Source: an uncultured Treponema sp.
Lineage (GTDB): Bacteria > Spirochaetota > Spirochaetia > Treponematales > Treponemataceae
Reading direction: 5' to 3'
NCBI GenBank assembly: GCA_937877515.1
Contig: CALFIX010000076.1
Location: 1-64,000, forward strand
Length of the DNA stretch: 64,000 bases
Shown: in pieces, positions 16,538 to 25,790 of the stretch
Layout: each line of letters begins with the position of its first letter
Position numbering within the stretch: position 1 is the first letter of the stretch
Position numbers and translations under genes: made by a program
The notes under the pieces: generated by a model
What the model saw: only the letters and a program-made list of their open reading frames with translations
Databases searched by the model: none
Told to the model about the DNA's origin: nothing

Positions 16538-18022
16538 TTATCTAGCGTAGGTGGCAATAAACACACCTGCGGCAATGGCAGTTCCAATTACGCCGGAAAC
16601 ATTTGGTCCCATGGCGTTCATGAGAAGGAAGTTTGTTGGGTCACATTCCTGTCCGACTTTCATGCTCACACGGGCTGCCATTGGAACGGCAGAAACACCT
16701 GCACTACCGATAAGCGGATTGATTTTTTTGCCATTTGGTAAGAAGAGGTTCATCAGCTTTGCCATTAAAATTCCACCGGCTGTTGCAACACTGAATGCCA
16801 CAAGACCTAAGATAATGATTCCGATTGAGTTTGCATTTATAATCTTTTCCGGAGTCATCTGGCTTCCTACACCAAGAGAAAGGAGAATTGAAACAATGTT
16901 CATCATTTCGTTTTCCATAGTTTTTGAGAGGCGTTCTACAACACCGCAGTTCTTTACGAAGTTACCGAATGCAAGCATACCGATGAGAGGAGCTGCAGGC
17001 GGTAAAAGCAGAATCGTTAAAACTAAAAGCATAAGCGGAAAAAGCACGCGTTCTGTCTTGCTTACTTCGCGAAGTTGATCCATGTGGATAAGGCGTTCCT
17101 TCTTTGTGGTAAGGGCCTTCATAATGGGAGGCTGAATCATTGGCACAAGAGCCATGTAAGAATACGCGGCAACAGCAATTACAGCCATGAGTTCTGGAGC
17201 CAGCTTTCCTGAAACATAAATGGAAGTAGGACCGTCTGCGCCACCAATAATACTGATTGCGGCAGCCTGAACAATGGTGTAGTCCACGCCTGGAATAAAG
17301 TTCATCAGGGCAACGCCGAACATGGTAAAGAAAACACCCAGCTGGGCGGCTCCTCCAAGAAGGGCCATCTTTGGGTTTGCAATAAGGGGACCGAAGTCTG
17401 TCATTGCACCGATTCCCATAAAAATCAGCATGGGGAAGAATTCGTTTCCCACACCGGCACTGTAGATGATGTGGAGCATACCGTCGGGGGCATTACCCAT
17501 TCCTGCACCGGGGATGTTAACCAAAATTGTTCCGAATCCAATTGGAATAAGGAGCAAGGGTTCAAAACCTTTAGCGGCACCAAGATACACAATCAGAAAA
17601 CCGATTGCAATCATAAGCACATACTGCCAGCCAGGAACCTGCTTACCTGCAAAGGGGTCAACCTTAGCGGCAGCTTCTTTTGCTTCCTCGGCAAGCTTTT
17701 CAGCCTCAATTTCCTCTGCAGTCTTTTTGTGAATCATTTTGTAGATTCCAGTAGATCTGCCGATGTTCTGGATGAAAGTTTTTACGGAGATGTCGTATTC
17801 TCCTTCCTTCCAGTTTTCTGTTCCCTTAATAATAGTGTCAAAACCAGTGGTATTGTGAACCACAGGATTTCCGTTTTCCACAAGAGTTGTTGTGTTTACC
17901 CCTGAATCACTTTCATTCTGGGCAAACACATTTGTTGCAAAGCCCACGATACCTGCACAAAGCATAATAGAAAGCATCACAAGGGCAATTTTCTTATTGT
18001 TTTTTGTCTTATCTATTGGCAT
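16538..18022 (-). CDS. oadB: sodium-pumping oxaloacetate decarboxylase, beta subunit
   Basis: OadB is the membrane subunit that releases CO2 from carboxybiotin and exports Na+. The 494-aa product contains hallmark segments: GIGAMTDFGPLIANPK (with the conserved Asp), IGGADGPTSIYVSGKLAPEL, and the C-terminal NAMGPNVSGVIGTAIAAGV. About ten hydrophobic segments are visible. The family core is about 430 aa. Here it is preceded by an extension of roughly 110 residues with its own N-terminal hydrophobic segment (ALVMLSIMLCAGIVGFATNV) and a Glu/Ala/Lys-rich linker. I chose the ATG at 18022 because AAGGAAGA precedes it and overlaps the oadA stop; the frame is open further upstream but without a better site. 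It ends at a clear terminator. Confidence 0.93.
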   Translation of the reverse strand: MPIDKTKNNKKIALVMLSIMLCAGIVGFATNVFAQNESDSGVNTTTLVENGNPVVHNTTGFDTIIKGTENWKEGEYDISVKTFIQNIGRSTGIYKMIHKKTAEEIEAEKLAEEAKEAAAKVDPFAGKQVPGWQYVLMIAIGFLIVYLGAAKGFEPLLLIPIGFGTILVNIPGAGMGNAPDGMLHIIYSAGVGNEFFPMLIFMGIGAMTDFGPLIANPKMALLGGAAQLGVFFTMFGVALMNFIPGVDYTIVQAAAISIIGGADGPTSIYVSGKLAPELMAVIAVAAYSYMALVPMIQPPIMKALTTKKERLIHMDQLREVSKTERVLFPLMLLVLTILLLPPAAPLIGMLAFGNFVKNCGVVERLSKTMENEMMNIVSILLSLGVGSQMTPEKIINANSIGIIILGLVAFSVATAGGILMAKLMNLFLPNGKKINPLIGSAGVSAVPMAARVSMKVGQECDPTNFLLMNAMGPNVSGVIGTAIAAGVFIATYAR

Positions 18023-18032
18023 ACGTTCTTCC

Positions 18033-20114
18033 TTAGTTAAGTTCTGCAACAACCTGACCGTTTGCAATCTGTGCGCCTGGTGTTACAAGGAAGTGAACCT
18101 TTCCGCTGGCACCAGCCTTCACTTCGAGTTCCATCTTCATGCTTTCAAGAACGATGATTGTATCGTTTGCAGAAACAGATGCTCCTTCTGCAACAGCTGT
18201 GCGAAGCAGAACGCCTGCAACAGGAGCCTTAACTGGTTTTCCTCCGGCACTGGGAGCGGGGCTTGCTGAAGGAGCGGGGGCTGCTTTAGGTGCCACTGGC
18301 TGTGGTACAGGAGCTGCTTTTACAACCCCTCCGATTGTTGCCACAACCTGACCTGCTGTCACCTGAGTTCCAGTTGCTACAGTGTAAGTAATAGTTCCAT
18401 CCTCTGGAGCCTTTACTTCAAGTTCCATCTTCATGCTCTCAAGGGTAAGAACAGTCTGACCCTTTGTAACTTTTGTTCCGTTTGCAAAGCACTGCTTAAA
18501 GAGAGTGCCTGCAACAGGAGCTTTAACGTCAGCACCGCCTGTTACACTTGCAACAGGAGCACTTGCCTGAGCAGGAGCTGTAGCCTCACCGAATGTTACG
18601 CTGTATGGAGTTCCGTTAACGGTAACATCCATCTTGTCTCCGGCAGGACCGCTTGTTACGTTGTAGCTTGTTCCATTAACAGTAACTGTATATGAGCCAC
18701 CCTTTCCTCCGTTAGATGAAGCTGGAGCGGCTTCCTTTTTAAGACCAAATGTGCTTGCGGCATCCACAGGACCATTTGCACGGTTCTTAAAGAAGTTTGA
18801 AGCTACCTTGGGGAACATAGCGTAAGTAAGGGTGTCTTCCACAGAACCGTTTCCACCATTTTCTGCAGCTTCCTTTACCATCTTGTCCCATTCAGGTTCA
18901 ATCTTGTCTGCAGGACGGCAGGTAAGAGGCTCTTCCATCTTGTTAAGTTCAAGAGCTTTCTTTACAAGGTCTGCAGGTGGGTTTGCAGGAAGTTTACCGT
19001 ACTTACCTGTAAGAAGGTCACGGAATTCCTGAGTCATGTTGTTGTAGCGTCCCATAAGAACGTTCATTACAGCCTGGGTTCCAACAATCTGGCTTGTAGG
19101 TGTTACCAGAGGAACATATCCTGCATCCTTGTGAACAAGGGCAATCTCTTTAAGCACGTCGTCAATCTTGTCACTGGCACCCTGCTGCTTAAGCTGGCTC
19201 TCCAGGTTAGAGAGCATACCGCCTGGAACCTGTGAAACAAGAATACGTGTGTCTGCCCCAAGGAACTTTGATTCAAGGGAAGCGTAGTGAGTGCGAACTT
19301 CGCGGAAATACTTTGCAATCTCAAGAAGTGCCTTTGTGTCAAGGCCGGTGTCAAACTCTGTGCCCTTGAGCATCTCTACGATTGTTTCTGTTGGAGAGTG
19401 TGAAGTTCCCATTGCCATTGAGCTGATTGCGGTGTCAAGAACATCAGCACCAGCTTCAGAAGCCTTAAGAAGTGTGGCCACAGAAAGACCGGTTGTTGAG
19501 TGGGTGTGAATTTCTACAGGAAGGTCACAGGCCTTTTTTACAGCCTTAACAAGTTCGTAGGCATCATAAGGCTTTAAGAGACCAGACATATCTTTGATAC
19601 AGATTGAATCTGCGCCGAACTCAGCATAGGTCTTTGCAAGTTCAGCATATTTTTCGATTGTGTGATAAGGAGTTACGGCATAGCTTATTGCCATCTGTAC
19701 ATGCTTGCCTGTTTTCTTTGCAGCTTTAGTTGCACGCTCCAGGTTGCGTGGGTCGTTACATGCGTCAAAAATGCGGAAAACATCAATTCCGTTCTTTGCA
19801 GCAGTCTCAACGAACTTGTCTACAACATCATCAGCATAGTGGCGGTAACCAAGAAGGTTCTGACCACGAAGCAGCATCATAATCTTATTGTTGGGAAGTG
19901 CTGCATGAAGTTTTCTCAGGCGTTCCCATGGGTCTTCATTCAAAAAGCGGATACAGCTGTCATAAGTAGCTCCACCCCATCCTTCCACGGCCCAGTAGCC
20001 GATTTTATCAATCATCTCACAAGCGGGAAGCATATCCGCTGTAGTCATACGTGTTGCGTGAAGCGACTGATGTGCATCACGGAGAACCAGTTCAGAAATT
20101 CCAACCTTAGACAT
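18033..20114 (-). CDS. oadA: oxaloacetate decarboxylase alpha subunit with two biotinyl domains
   Basis: OadA transfers the C4 carboxyl of oxaloacetate to biotin. Residues 1 to about 280 form the carboxyltransferase barrel: LRDAHQS (12-17), ICIKDMSG with the active-site Lys174, and metal-binding HTH at 203-205. A helical PYC/OADA domain follows, then linkers and biotinyl domains. The protein is 693 aa, against about 590-600 usually, because it carries two complete biotinyl domains in tandem, each with ESMKMELEVKA; the lysines are K562 and K660, 98 residues apart with an Ala/Pro linker. A short VTVNGT-x-Y motif in front is also doubled. Pyruvate carboxylase subunit B is an alternative name for the fold, but the oadG/oadB neighbours settle the role. 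Confidence 0.93.
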   Translation of the reverse strand: MSKVGISELVLRDAHQSLHATRMTTADMLPACEMIDKIGYWAVEGWGGATYDSCIRFLNEDPWERLRKLHAALPNNKIMMLLRGQNLLGYRHYADDVVDKFVETAAKNGIDVFRIFDACNDPRNLERATKAAKKTGKHVQMAISYAVTPYHTIEKYAELAKTYAEFGADSICIKDMSGLLKPYDAYELVKAVKKACDLPVEIHTHSTTGLSVATLLKASEAGADVLDTAISSMAMGTSHSPTETIVEMLKGTEFDTGLDTKALLEIAKYFREVRTHYASLESKFLGADTRILVSQVPGGMLSNLESQLKQQGASDKIDDVLKEIALVHKDAGYVPLVTPTSQIVGTQAVMNVLMGRYNNMTQEFRDLLTGKYGKLPANPPADLVKKALELNKMEEPLTCRPADKIEPEWDKMVKEAAENGGNGSVEDTLTYAMFPKVASNFFKNRANGPVDAASTFGLKKEAAPASSNGGKGGSYTVTVNGTSYNVTSGPAGDKMDVTVNGTPYSVTFGEATAPAQASAPVASVTGGADVKAPVAGTLFKQCFANGTKVTKGQTVLTLESMKMELEVKAPEDGTITYTVATGTQVTAGQVVATIGGVVKAAPVPQPVAPKAAPAPSASPAPSAGGKPVKAPVAGVLLRTAVAEGASVSANDTIIVLESMKMELEVKAGASGKVHFLVTPGAQIANGQVVAELN

Positions 20115-20147
20115 AGTAAAACCTCTTAATATATGTGTTATGAAAAA

Positions 20148-20414
20148 TTATTTGTTAGATTCATGGAGAGCAGCTGCAATAGCGGCAACTACAGCACCTT
20201 CATCGGCTGAGGGCGTAATAGCAGTAGAGGCAGGAGCTACTGATGCTGATTTTTTCTCATCAGCTTTATCCAACTTAAGGGCATGAATTACTGCATGAAG
20301 CAGATACATGCAAAGAATTAATATAATGAGGAAGCTGAAAACTACCCCCATACCCAGCAGAGTAAGGATTCCGCTCTGCCCAAGCATCTGTCCGATTGTC
20401 ATACCGGTTGTCAT
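20148..20414 (-). CDS. oadG: oxaloacetate decarboxylase gamma subunit
   Basis: An 88-aa OadG. A single membrane helix (about residues 16-40, with LLGMGVVFSFLIILILCMYL) is followed by a hydrophilic Ala/Ser linker and a short C-terminal helix (AVVAAIAAALHESNK), which in the family contacts OadA and stabilises the complex. First gene of oadG-oadA-oadB, 33 bp ahead of oadA, with GGAGG upstream of its ATG and a good promoter about 40 bp further up. The complex couples oxaloacetate (or a related acid) decarboxylation to Na+ export. Confidence 0.88.
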   Translation of the reverse strand: MTTGMTIGQMLGQSGILTLLGMGVVFSFLIILILCMYLLHAVIHALKLDKADEKKSASVAPASTAITPSADEGAVVAAIAAALHESNK

Positions 20415-20451
20415 AAGACCTCCAAAAAACGCAAAAACTGCGGTACCTAGG

Positions 20452-20480
20452 AGTATAAATGATTTTTGGAAACATTACAA
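20452..20480 (-). promoter_or_regulatory. sigma70-type promoter of the oad operon
   Basis: On the minus strand TTGTAA (20475-20480) and TATACT (20452-20457) are exactly 17 bp apart, in the gap between the YhhN-family gene and oadG. Predicted start is near 20445, about 30 nt before the ATG. Confidence 0.65.
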
Positions 20481-20508
20481 GGAGCGGTTGTGGGGTGCAG
20501 ATTTTAAG

Positions 20509-21180
20509 TTAGAATTGCATTCCTATGATACCAACGGAAATAAGGGCCTGGGCCAGAATATATGTGAGCATCACATAAAAATTATGATTTTTAAAACGGC
20601 ACTTAAAGCGGGCATAGGCAATCATGCTGTCGGAAAGGATAAAGAGAGAAGAACCCACAGGCAAAAGAAAAGTATAGATAGAAAATCTGCTGATGGCACA
20701 AGAAAGACAAGAGACAAAAACAGTTCCCAAAAGCAGGGCATAAAGTGCCACAGCAAAAGCCATTATTACCCCGTGTTTTTTTACTTTCACAAAAAGAAAG
20801 CAAGCAAGAGAAAGAAGTATTCCATAAGAAAGGGCAAAATAAATCCAGTTCATATTGCCAAGTCCATCAGAAAAAATCGCTATATAGAAAATGTGCCCCA
20901 CAAGAAATGAAATGAGTCCTCTAAGGAAAAACTTCATCGTAGGAAAGAGAAGGAGTATGTCTCCTCCAGTATGAAAAAGAAGAGCCACTACATAAAGCAA
21001 AATAGTCCAGGAAGGAGCAGAAGATATTAAAAGCCAGGAGAGGGTAAAAACTAGAAGAGTGGGCATTAAGTAAGGCTTTGTCATACGGGAAAGCTGTCTA
21101 GTTCCCATAAACTGTCCAATCAGATTCAATACAGAACACAAAAGAAACAAGATGGCTGCCAGAATGGAAAAAACTTTCAT
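20509..21180 (-). CDS. YhhN-family membrane protein (lysoplasmalogenase-like)
   Basis: A 223-aa integral membrane protein with about eight hydrophobic segments. Diagnostic YhhN/TMEM86 stretches are present: MTKPYLMPTLLVF, HTGGDILLLFP, FLVGHIFYI, then LPVGSSLFILSDSMIA and a C-terminal YILAQALISVGI. Characterised members hydrolyse the vinyl-ether bond of lysoplasmalogens; I cannot tell whether this one does. It is the last gene of the recN-side run, 9 bp after the HD-hydrolase gene. No terminator is visible before the oad promoter. Confidence 0.85.
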   Translation of the reverse strand: MKVFSILAAILFLLCSVLNLIGQFMGTRQLSRMTKPYLMPTLLVFTLSWLLISSAPSWTILLYVVALLFHTGGDILLLFPTMKFFLRGLISFLVGHIFYIAIFSDGLGNMNWIYFALSYGILLSLACFLFVKVKKHGVIMAFAVALYALLLGTVFVSCLSCAISRFSIYTFLLPVGSSLFILSDSMIAYARFKCRFKNHNFYVMLTYILAQALISVGIIGMQF

Positions 21181-21189
21181 AGATTCTCC

Positions 21190-22413
21190 TTAACCGTGGA
21201 AGAGGGCGTAAGAATCAATTCCGTTTATAATCTTTCCCTTGGGGTAAGCTTTTAGAAGGTTTGCCCTTCCCTCCTCCAAATGGCTACTGGTAATTCCGTG
21301 CCGGATAGAAAGATCTGCTTCTAGAAGAGCCGAATAATGATCAGCAAGACGAACAATTTTTCCATCAACAGGATTAAATCTATCATCATTATAAACAGAA
21401 TTTAATTCTTCAAATGTAACACTCTTTGCAGTATAATCCGGAAGCTCTATACGATTTTCAAACTCATCATTGGTAAAATAAAGTATTTCTTCACGGTAAA
21501 AATCGTCCATTAAAGGAACAAGTTCTGCATGTACTATTTGGTCTTCTATATTTTTTACTATTGCAGGAAGTCCATCTGTAGCCTGCTTTACTGGCGAAAT
21601 TATGTCACGCGTAACACTTTCTGGCAGGTCATGAAAAAGTGCACTAAAAAAGTTATTGTACAACCTCTTTGGGCACATCTTTATGTTATTTTTTACAGAA
21701 GTTTCCTTGCAGAAAAGTAAAGTTAAAACAGCAACAAAAAAGCAGTGACCTAAAACACTTGTACGAGGCACACGAGGAGTTTGATTCCATCTTGTTTGAA
21801 ACCTAAGCTGTTCCACACGCATTATAAAGTCAAAAGGTTTCTGATGCGTCATAAGCATTTGTAAACCTTTTAAATCTAAATAACCTTGCAAGTCGGCATT
21901 AAGCTCCCGCTTTATTTTTTCCAGGCGTCCTTCTTCATTTACAGGGAAAAGCATTTCTAACTCACGCATTGTAGAATATTTATGAGCTGCTCTGAACACA
22001 CGTGCAGTCTGTTCCTGATTTTCTCCATAAGGAATTGAACCACTCATCTTTCCAATATAAAGCGTAAAACGAGAAAATAAATCTTTATCATCAATTATCG
22101 TGTGATACTGCTCTAAAACCCATTCATTCAGGCGAATAAATTCTTCCGGATACTGAGTTTTTATAAGACGCTGAACAGGACTTTTTATATCACATAAAGA
22201 AATTTTTCTTAATAAGTCAAATAGGGAAGCATAAATCATCCATTCCCAGTCAATTTTTACGCCTCTGGCTTCTTCATACTTACCGATTATGTATGCAACA
22301 ACCATTTTTTCAGCATCTTTATCCATCTCTACAATGTCAAAAGGACGCACCAGGTCATTCCACCTCTCTATGGAAAAGCCTTCAAAAATTTTTAGAGCAA
22401 ATTCTTTATTCAT
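21190..22413 (-). CDS. HD-domain metal-dependent phosphohydrolase
   Basis: A 407-aa protein with an HD-hydrolase core in its second half. Metal ligands are suggested by the His of SVLGHCFFVAVLTLLF, by FHDLPESVTRDIISP (HD pair plus the E of HDLPE) and by a later Asp in VRLADHYSALLEADL. This layout matches the YfbR-like branch of HD nucleotidases, but the 180-residue N-terminal part is not typical of it. A nucleotide or dNMP phosphatase role is inference. The ATG at 22413 sits one base after the stop of the upstream gene; a GTG at 22431 is also possible. No strong ribosome binding site is seen, so translation is probably coupled. Confidence 0.75.
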   Translation of the reverse strand: MNKEFALKIFEGFSIERWNDLVRPFDIVEMDKDAEKMVVAYIIGKYEEARGVKIDWEWMIYASLFDLLRKISLCDIKSPVQRLIKTQYPEEFIRLNEWVLEQYHTIIDDKDLFSRFTLYIGKMSGSIPYGENQEQTARVFRAAHKYSTMRELEMLFPVNEEGRLEKIKRELNADLQGYLDLKGLQMLMTHQKPFDFIMRVEQLRFQTRWNQTPRVPRTSVLGHCFFVAVLTLLFCKETSVKNNIKMCPKRLYNNFFSALFHDLPESVTRDIISPVKQATDGLPAIVKNIEDQIVHAELVPLMDDFYREEILYFTNDEFENRIELPDYTAKSVTFEELNSVYNDDRFNPVDGKIVRLADHYSALLEADLSIRHGITSSHLEEGRANLLKAYPKGKIINGIDSYALFHG

Positions 22414-22414
22414 T

Positions 22415-23215
22415 CTATTTGCTTGCACCACTCTTTGCGTCAGCTTCCATTTTTTCTTTCCAAACGGCAGCCTTCTTCTTTATTTCTTCACTTTCTTCTT
22501 TGTCGCCTAAAATCATAGCAATTCTACGTAATGCTATAAGATAATTTATAGCAACTCTTATATCATCTAAACGACGAGTATTAAGCTCATACTTATCACG
22601 ATACTCCGTTGCACTGTCATCAATCATTTTACGAACAAGGCGAACATACAAAACTGTATTATCGTAATCCGGGTCACGAGGATCATTCATAACTTTTGCA
22701 GCCTGCTTCATATCAAGCAAATTTTTTGCAACTACAGTAAAACGGCCTCTAATTTCTACAAACGTCCACTTCCATTTAGAATTGTCACCAAAAGCATCCG
22801 CCAAAAGCTCTATTACAAGACCTAATTTTTTTACAATGTAAAAGCGCTTTTCTAAAGGTGTATTACTAATACGGGCAAGACGGGGCTCCAAGTCTGCATA
22901 AGGACAGTCTACAATGTTAGATACAATCTCTTCTAAGTAAATAATAGCTTTGTAAATGGTTTTTCTGGCATCATTTAATGCATCATTATTCTTTGCTTCT
23001 ATAATCTGAACGGAAATATTATTGATATTTATGTATAACGTTGCAACATAAATCATTTCCTCACAAAGAAGAAGCTTTTTATACTCTACACCTGCCGAGT
23101 CTTTTTTCATTAACTCAAGCATTTCTTTTTCTTTTTTGAGGTACCCTTCAATTTTGTCGCGCAAGGGCTTTTGTTTTAAAGCACATTCTTCACGACTTTC
23201 CGTTGAGATTGCCAT
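22415..23215 (-). CDS. conserved helical hypothetical protein, spirochaetal
   Basis: A 266-aa soluble protein, predicted almost all helical, without signal peptide or membrane segment; both ends are charged (for example EGYLKKEKEMLELMKK and KKKAAVWKEKMEADAK). I recognise no catalytic motif. As I recall, T. pallidum has a hypothetical gene at the same place after recN, which suggests a genus-wide protein. Its ribosome binding site GGAGG lies inside the last codons of recN. The stop is one base from the HD gene start, so the three genes are coupled. Function unknown. Confidence 0.7.
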   Translation of the reverse strand: MAISTESREECALKQKPLRDKIEGYLKKEKEMLELMKKDSAGVEYKKLLLCEEMIYVATLYININNISVQIIEAKNNDALNDARKTIYKAIIYLEEIVSNIVDCPYADLEPRLARISNTPLEKRFYIVKKLGLVIELLADAFGDNSKWKWTFVEIRGRFTVVAKNLLDMKQAAKVMNDPRDPDYDNTVLYVRLVRKMIDDSATEYRDKYELNTRRLDDIRVAINYLIALRRIAMILGDKEESEEIKKKAAVWKEKMEADAKSGASK

Positions 23216-23218
23216 TAC

Positions 23219-24922
23219 TTAGCCTCCAAATTTCTCTAACATTGCCTGTGCATGCTCCAAAGATTCTTCACTTTCAGCATCGCCAGAAAGCATTCTGGCA
23301 ATTTCTTTTACTCGTTCTGTACCTGTAACTGGGAACACAGAAGTTTGGGTAGAAGAACCTTCCACACCTTTTTGTATCTTTATCTGATTATCGGCATAAA
23401 CTGCTATGCTCGCTAGATGTGTTATACATAAAATTTGTTTTTTACCGGCCAGGGCCTTCATGTGGCTGCCTACAGCAACGGCAACTTCACCGCCAATACC
23501 AGTATCAATTTCGTCAAACACAAGAGTGTCTACAGTATCTGCGGCACTTAGAATTGTCTTTAAGGCAAGCATTACCCTGCTAAGTTCACCGCCACTGGCT
23601 ATGCGGGCCAATGGCAAGAGAGGAGAACCCGGATTTGCACTTATCAGGAATTCAATATTATCCATTCCATAAGGGCCACATTTCTGTTCAACCAGGGTAC
23701 CTTCTTTTTCTGTAAGACTAACCCTAAAGCGGGTTTCTTTCATACCAAGCTTAGAAAGAATTTCTTCAACTGCACCAGCCATTTTTTCGCTGGAAGCTTT
23801 TCTTTTTTCGCTTAAAGCCTTTGCTTTTGTATAAACTAACTTTTCTAACGCAGCAATTTCTTCTTCTAGAGCTGTTTTATCGTTTCCTGCCCCTGTTAAA
23901 GTTTCTAATTCTTCAGAAGCTTTCTTTTCGTAGTCTAAAACCTCTTGAACAGGAGCATTCACAGAAGAAGCATACTTTTTCTTTAAGCGGTACATTAAAT
24001 CTAGCCGTTCCTGAACAAAACTCAAGCGCTCCGGGTCAAACACCAGAGAAGATGCATACCTTCTAAACTCCTGAGCAATGTCATCTATTTCGTAGAATGA
24101 AGATTGCAGCCTTGAATCCAGCTCTTCCAAATTTTTGTCCATTGAAGAAGCTCTTAAAGAAACATTCGTAAGTTTTTTTAATAAAGCTATAACACCGGAA
24201 CCAGAAGAATCGTCCCCTTCAAAAAGAGAAGTAATTTCTTCTATGTCGCCATAAAGCTTCTCAAATGAAGAAAGCTTAGACTCTTCTGCCATAAGTTCTT
24301 CATCTTCCTGAGCTTTTAACTTAGCGTCTTCAATTTCGCTGACTGCAAAATTAAGCATCTCTATGCGATTTTTACGTTCTGCTTCGTTTATGTTTAAGCT
24401 ATCTAAAACACGCCTCTTTTCTACAAGCCTTGTATAAACTTCCGTAAAAGAATTTACTTCGTCTGTAAGTCCGGCATACATGTCTAAATAACGACGGTGC
24501 TCAGTCACTTTCATAAGAGACTGCTGTTCATGCTGACCATGAATATCAACTAAAAAAGAAGCAAATGAAGCTAAATCTGCTCTTGTAACAGGAGTTCCAC
24601 CTATCCATGCACTAGACTTTCCCGTATCTCTAATTATCCGACGTAAAAGTATACGATTATCTTCTGCTTCAATTCCGTGTTCTTCAAGCCATGAAAAAGC
24701 ATCTTTTTCTTTTAAAAGAAAAGTGCCACTTACCTGAGCTTCATGACAGCCTGTCCGAATTTGCTCAACACCAGCTTTACCGCCCAAAAGAAAGGCTACA
24801 GAACCTATAAGAATAGACTTACCTGCTCCTGTTTCACCGGAAAGCACAGAAAACCCTTTTCCAAATTCTACATGAGCGGAATCTATAAGTGCAAAATTCT
24901 GAATATGTAATTCTTCAAGCAC
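23219..24922 (-). CDS. recN: DNA repair protein RecN
   Basis: RecN (567 aa) is an SMC-like ATPase for double-strand-break repair. Walker A is GETGAGKSILIGS near the N-terminus, a central coiled coil carries many Glu/Lys, the signature motif is ASGGELSRVMLALK and Walker B is LVFDEIDTGIGG. The start is GTG at 24922: it has AGGAGG five bases upstream and gives the conserved N-terminus (V)LEELHIQNFALIDS. The open frame extends 13 codons further but without a site. The start overlaps the nadK stop by 8 bp, so the two are coupled; nadK-recN is a common bacterial pair. Confidence 0.96.
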   Translation of the reverse strand: MLEELHIQNFALIDSAHVEFGKGFSVLSGETGAGKSILIGSVAFLLGGKAGVEQIRTGCHEAQVSGTFLLKEKDAFSWLEEHGIEAEDNRILLRRIIRDTGKSSAWIGGTPVTRADLASFASFLVDIHGQHEQQSLMKVTEHRRYLDMYAGLTDEVNSFTEVYTRLVEKRRVLDSLNINEAERKNRIEMLNFAVSEIEDAKLKAQEDEELMAEESKLSSFEKLYGDIEEITSLFEGDDSSGSGVIALLKKLTNVSLRASSMDKNLEELDSRLQSSFYEIDDIAQEFRRYASSLVFDPERLSFVQERLDLMYRLKKKYASSVNAPVQEVLDYEKKASEELETLTGAGNDKTALEEEIAALEKLVYTKAKALSEKRKASSEKMAGAVEEILSKLGMKETRFRVSLTEKEGTLVEQKCGPYGMDNIEFLISANPGSPLLPLARIASGGELSRVMLALKTILSAADTVDTLVFDEIDTGIGGEVAVAVGSHMKALAGKKQILCITHLASIAVYADNQIKIQKGVEGSSTQTSVFPVTGTERVKEIARMLSGDAESEESLEHAQAMLEKFGG

Positions 24923-25772
24923 GAGGGCCTCCTGACCAGTTAAGCTTACTTTGTAAAGCACTGTAAAAATTTTCTTGTGTTGCAGAAATAAGCTTTGCCT
25001 TATATTCTGGTATTTTTAAAATAACGACATCATTTTCTTCTAAATCAAAATTTACCTGCCCGTCTGCACTTAAAGCAATATTTATTCTAGAATTAAGCAC
25101 AGTAATTGCAAGTTCTCCATGACTTTCAAAAACTAAAGGTCTTGCAGAAAGACTAAAAGAGCTTATTGGTGTAAGTAAAAGCGCATCTAAGCCCGGGTCA
25201 ATAATTGGTCCGCCTGCAGCAGCAGAATACGCTGTACTTCCCGTTGCTGTAGAAACTATAAGACCATTTGCCTTAAAAGGTCCTAGTAAAGCGTGATTAT
25301 AAGCAACCTTGAAATTTGCCAGACGGGAAGCACCTAACGAAGAAAGAACAACGTCGTTCATTCCGCTTGTAGAAAATACTGTTTTACCTCCCCGCAAAAC
25401 TTCTGCACATACTAAGCTTCTCTGAGCTACAGGAGCTTTTTTATCTAAAAAACTCTCAAGACTTTTCTGCCACTCACGGGGAGAAACATTTGCAAGAAAA
25501 CCAAATTCGCCTAAATTAATTGCAAAAACAGGTATTCCTAAAGGAGCACACCCCCTGCATGCAAACAATACAGTTCCATCACCACCCAGAGTAATTACAA
25601 AATCTCTGCCTTTAAAATCTGCGCCATAGGCTTTATCTGGAGATTTTGCTCCATCATAACAAAAGCGTTCAACATCTACTTCACGGCTTTTTAAATATGC
25701 CTCTATACATTGTGCAAGGTTTTCTGATTTTTCCTTAAAAGTGTTTAATACTAAAAGACATTTCGTACTCAA
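24915..25772 (-). CDS. nadK: NAD kinase
   Basis: A 285-aa NAD+ kinase, making NADP+ from NAD+. It has the GGDGT motif (FVITLGGDGTVLFACRG), NLGEFGFLA, the NDVVL substrate segment and the ATGSTAYSAAAGGPI stretch that is diagnostic for the family. The start appears to be TTG at 25772 with GGTGG six bases before it; the nearest ATG is out of frame. It follows the DegT-like gene by 18 bp and overlaps recN. Confidence 0.95.
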   Translation of the reverse strand: MSTKCLLVLNTFKEKSENLAQCIEAYLKSREVDVERFCYDGAKSPDKAYGADFKGRDFVITLGGDGTVLFACRGCAPLGIPVFAINLGEFGFLANVSPREWQKSLESFLDKKAPVAQRSLVCAEVLRGGKTVFSTSGMNDVVLSSLGASRLANFKVAYNHALLGPFKANGLIVSTATGSTAYSAAAGGPIIDPGLDALLLTPISSFSLSARPLVFESHGELAITVLNSRINIALSADGQVNFDLEENDVVILKIPEYKAKLISATQENFYSALQSKLNWSGGPRA

Positions 25773-25790
25773 AGCTTACCACCACGATTT

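Noticed and set aside
16551..17078. Plus-strand open frame of 175 codons opposite oadB
   Set aside because: Mirror of a GC-richer gene with strong codon bias; no independent signal.
20308..20910. Plus-strand open frame of 200 codons opposite oadG and the YhhN gene
   Set aside because: Lys-rich, no recognisable domain, crosses the oad promoter and two real genes. Taken as a shadow.
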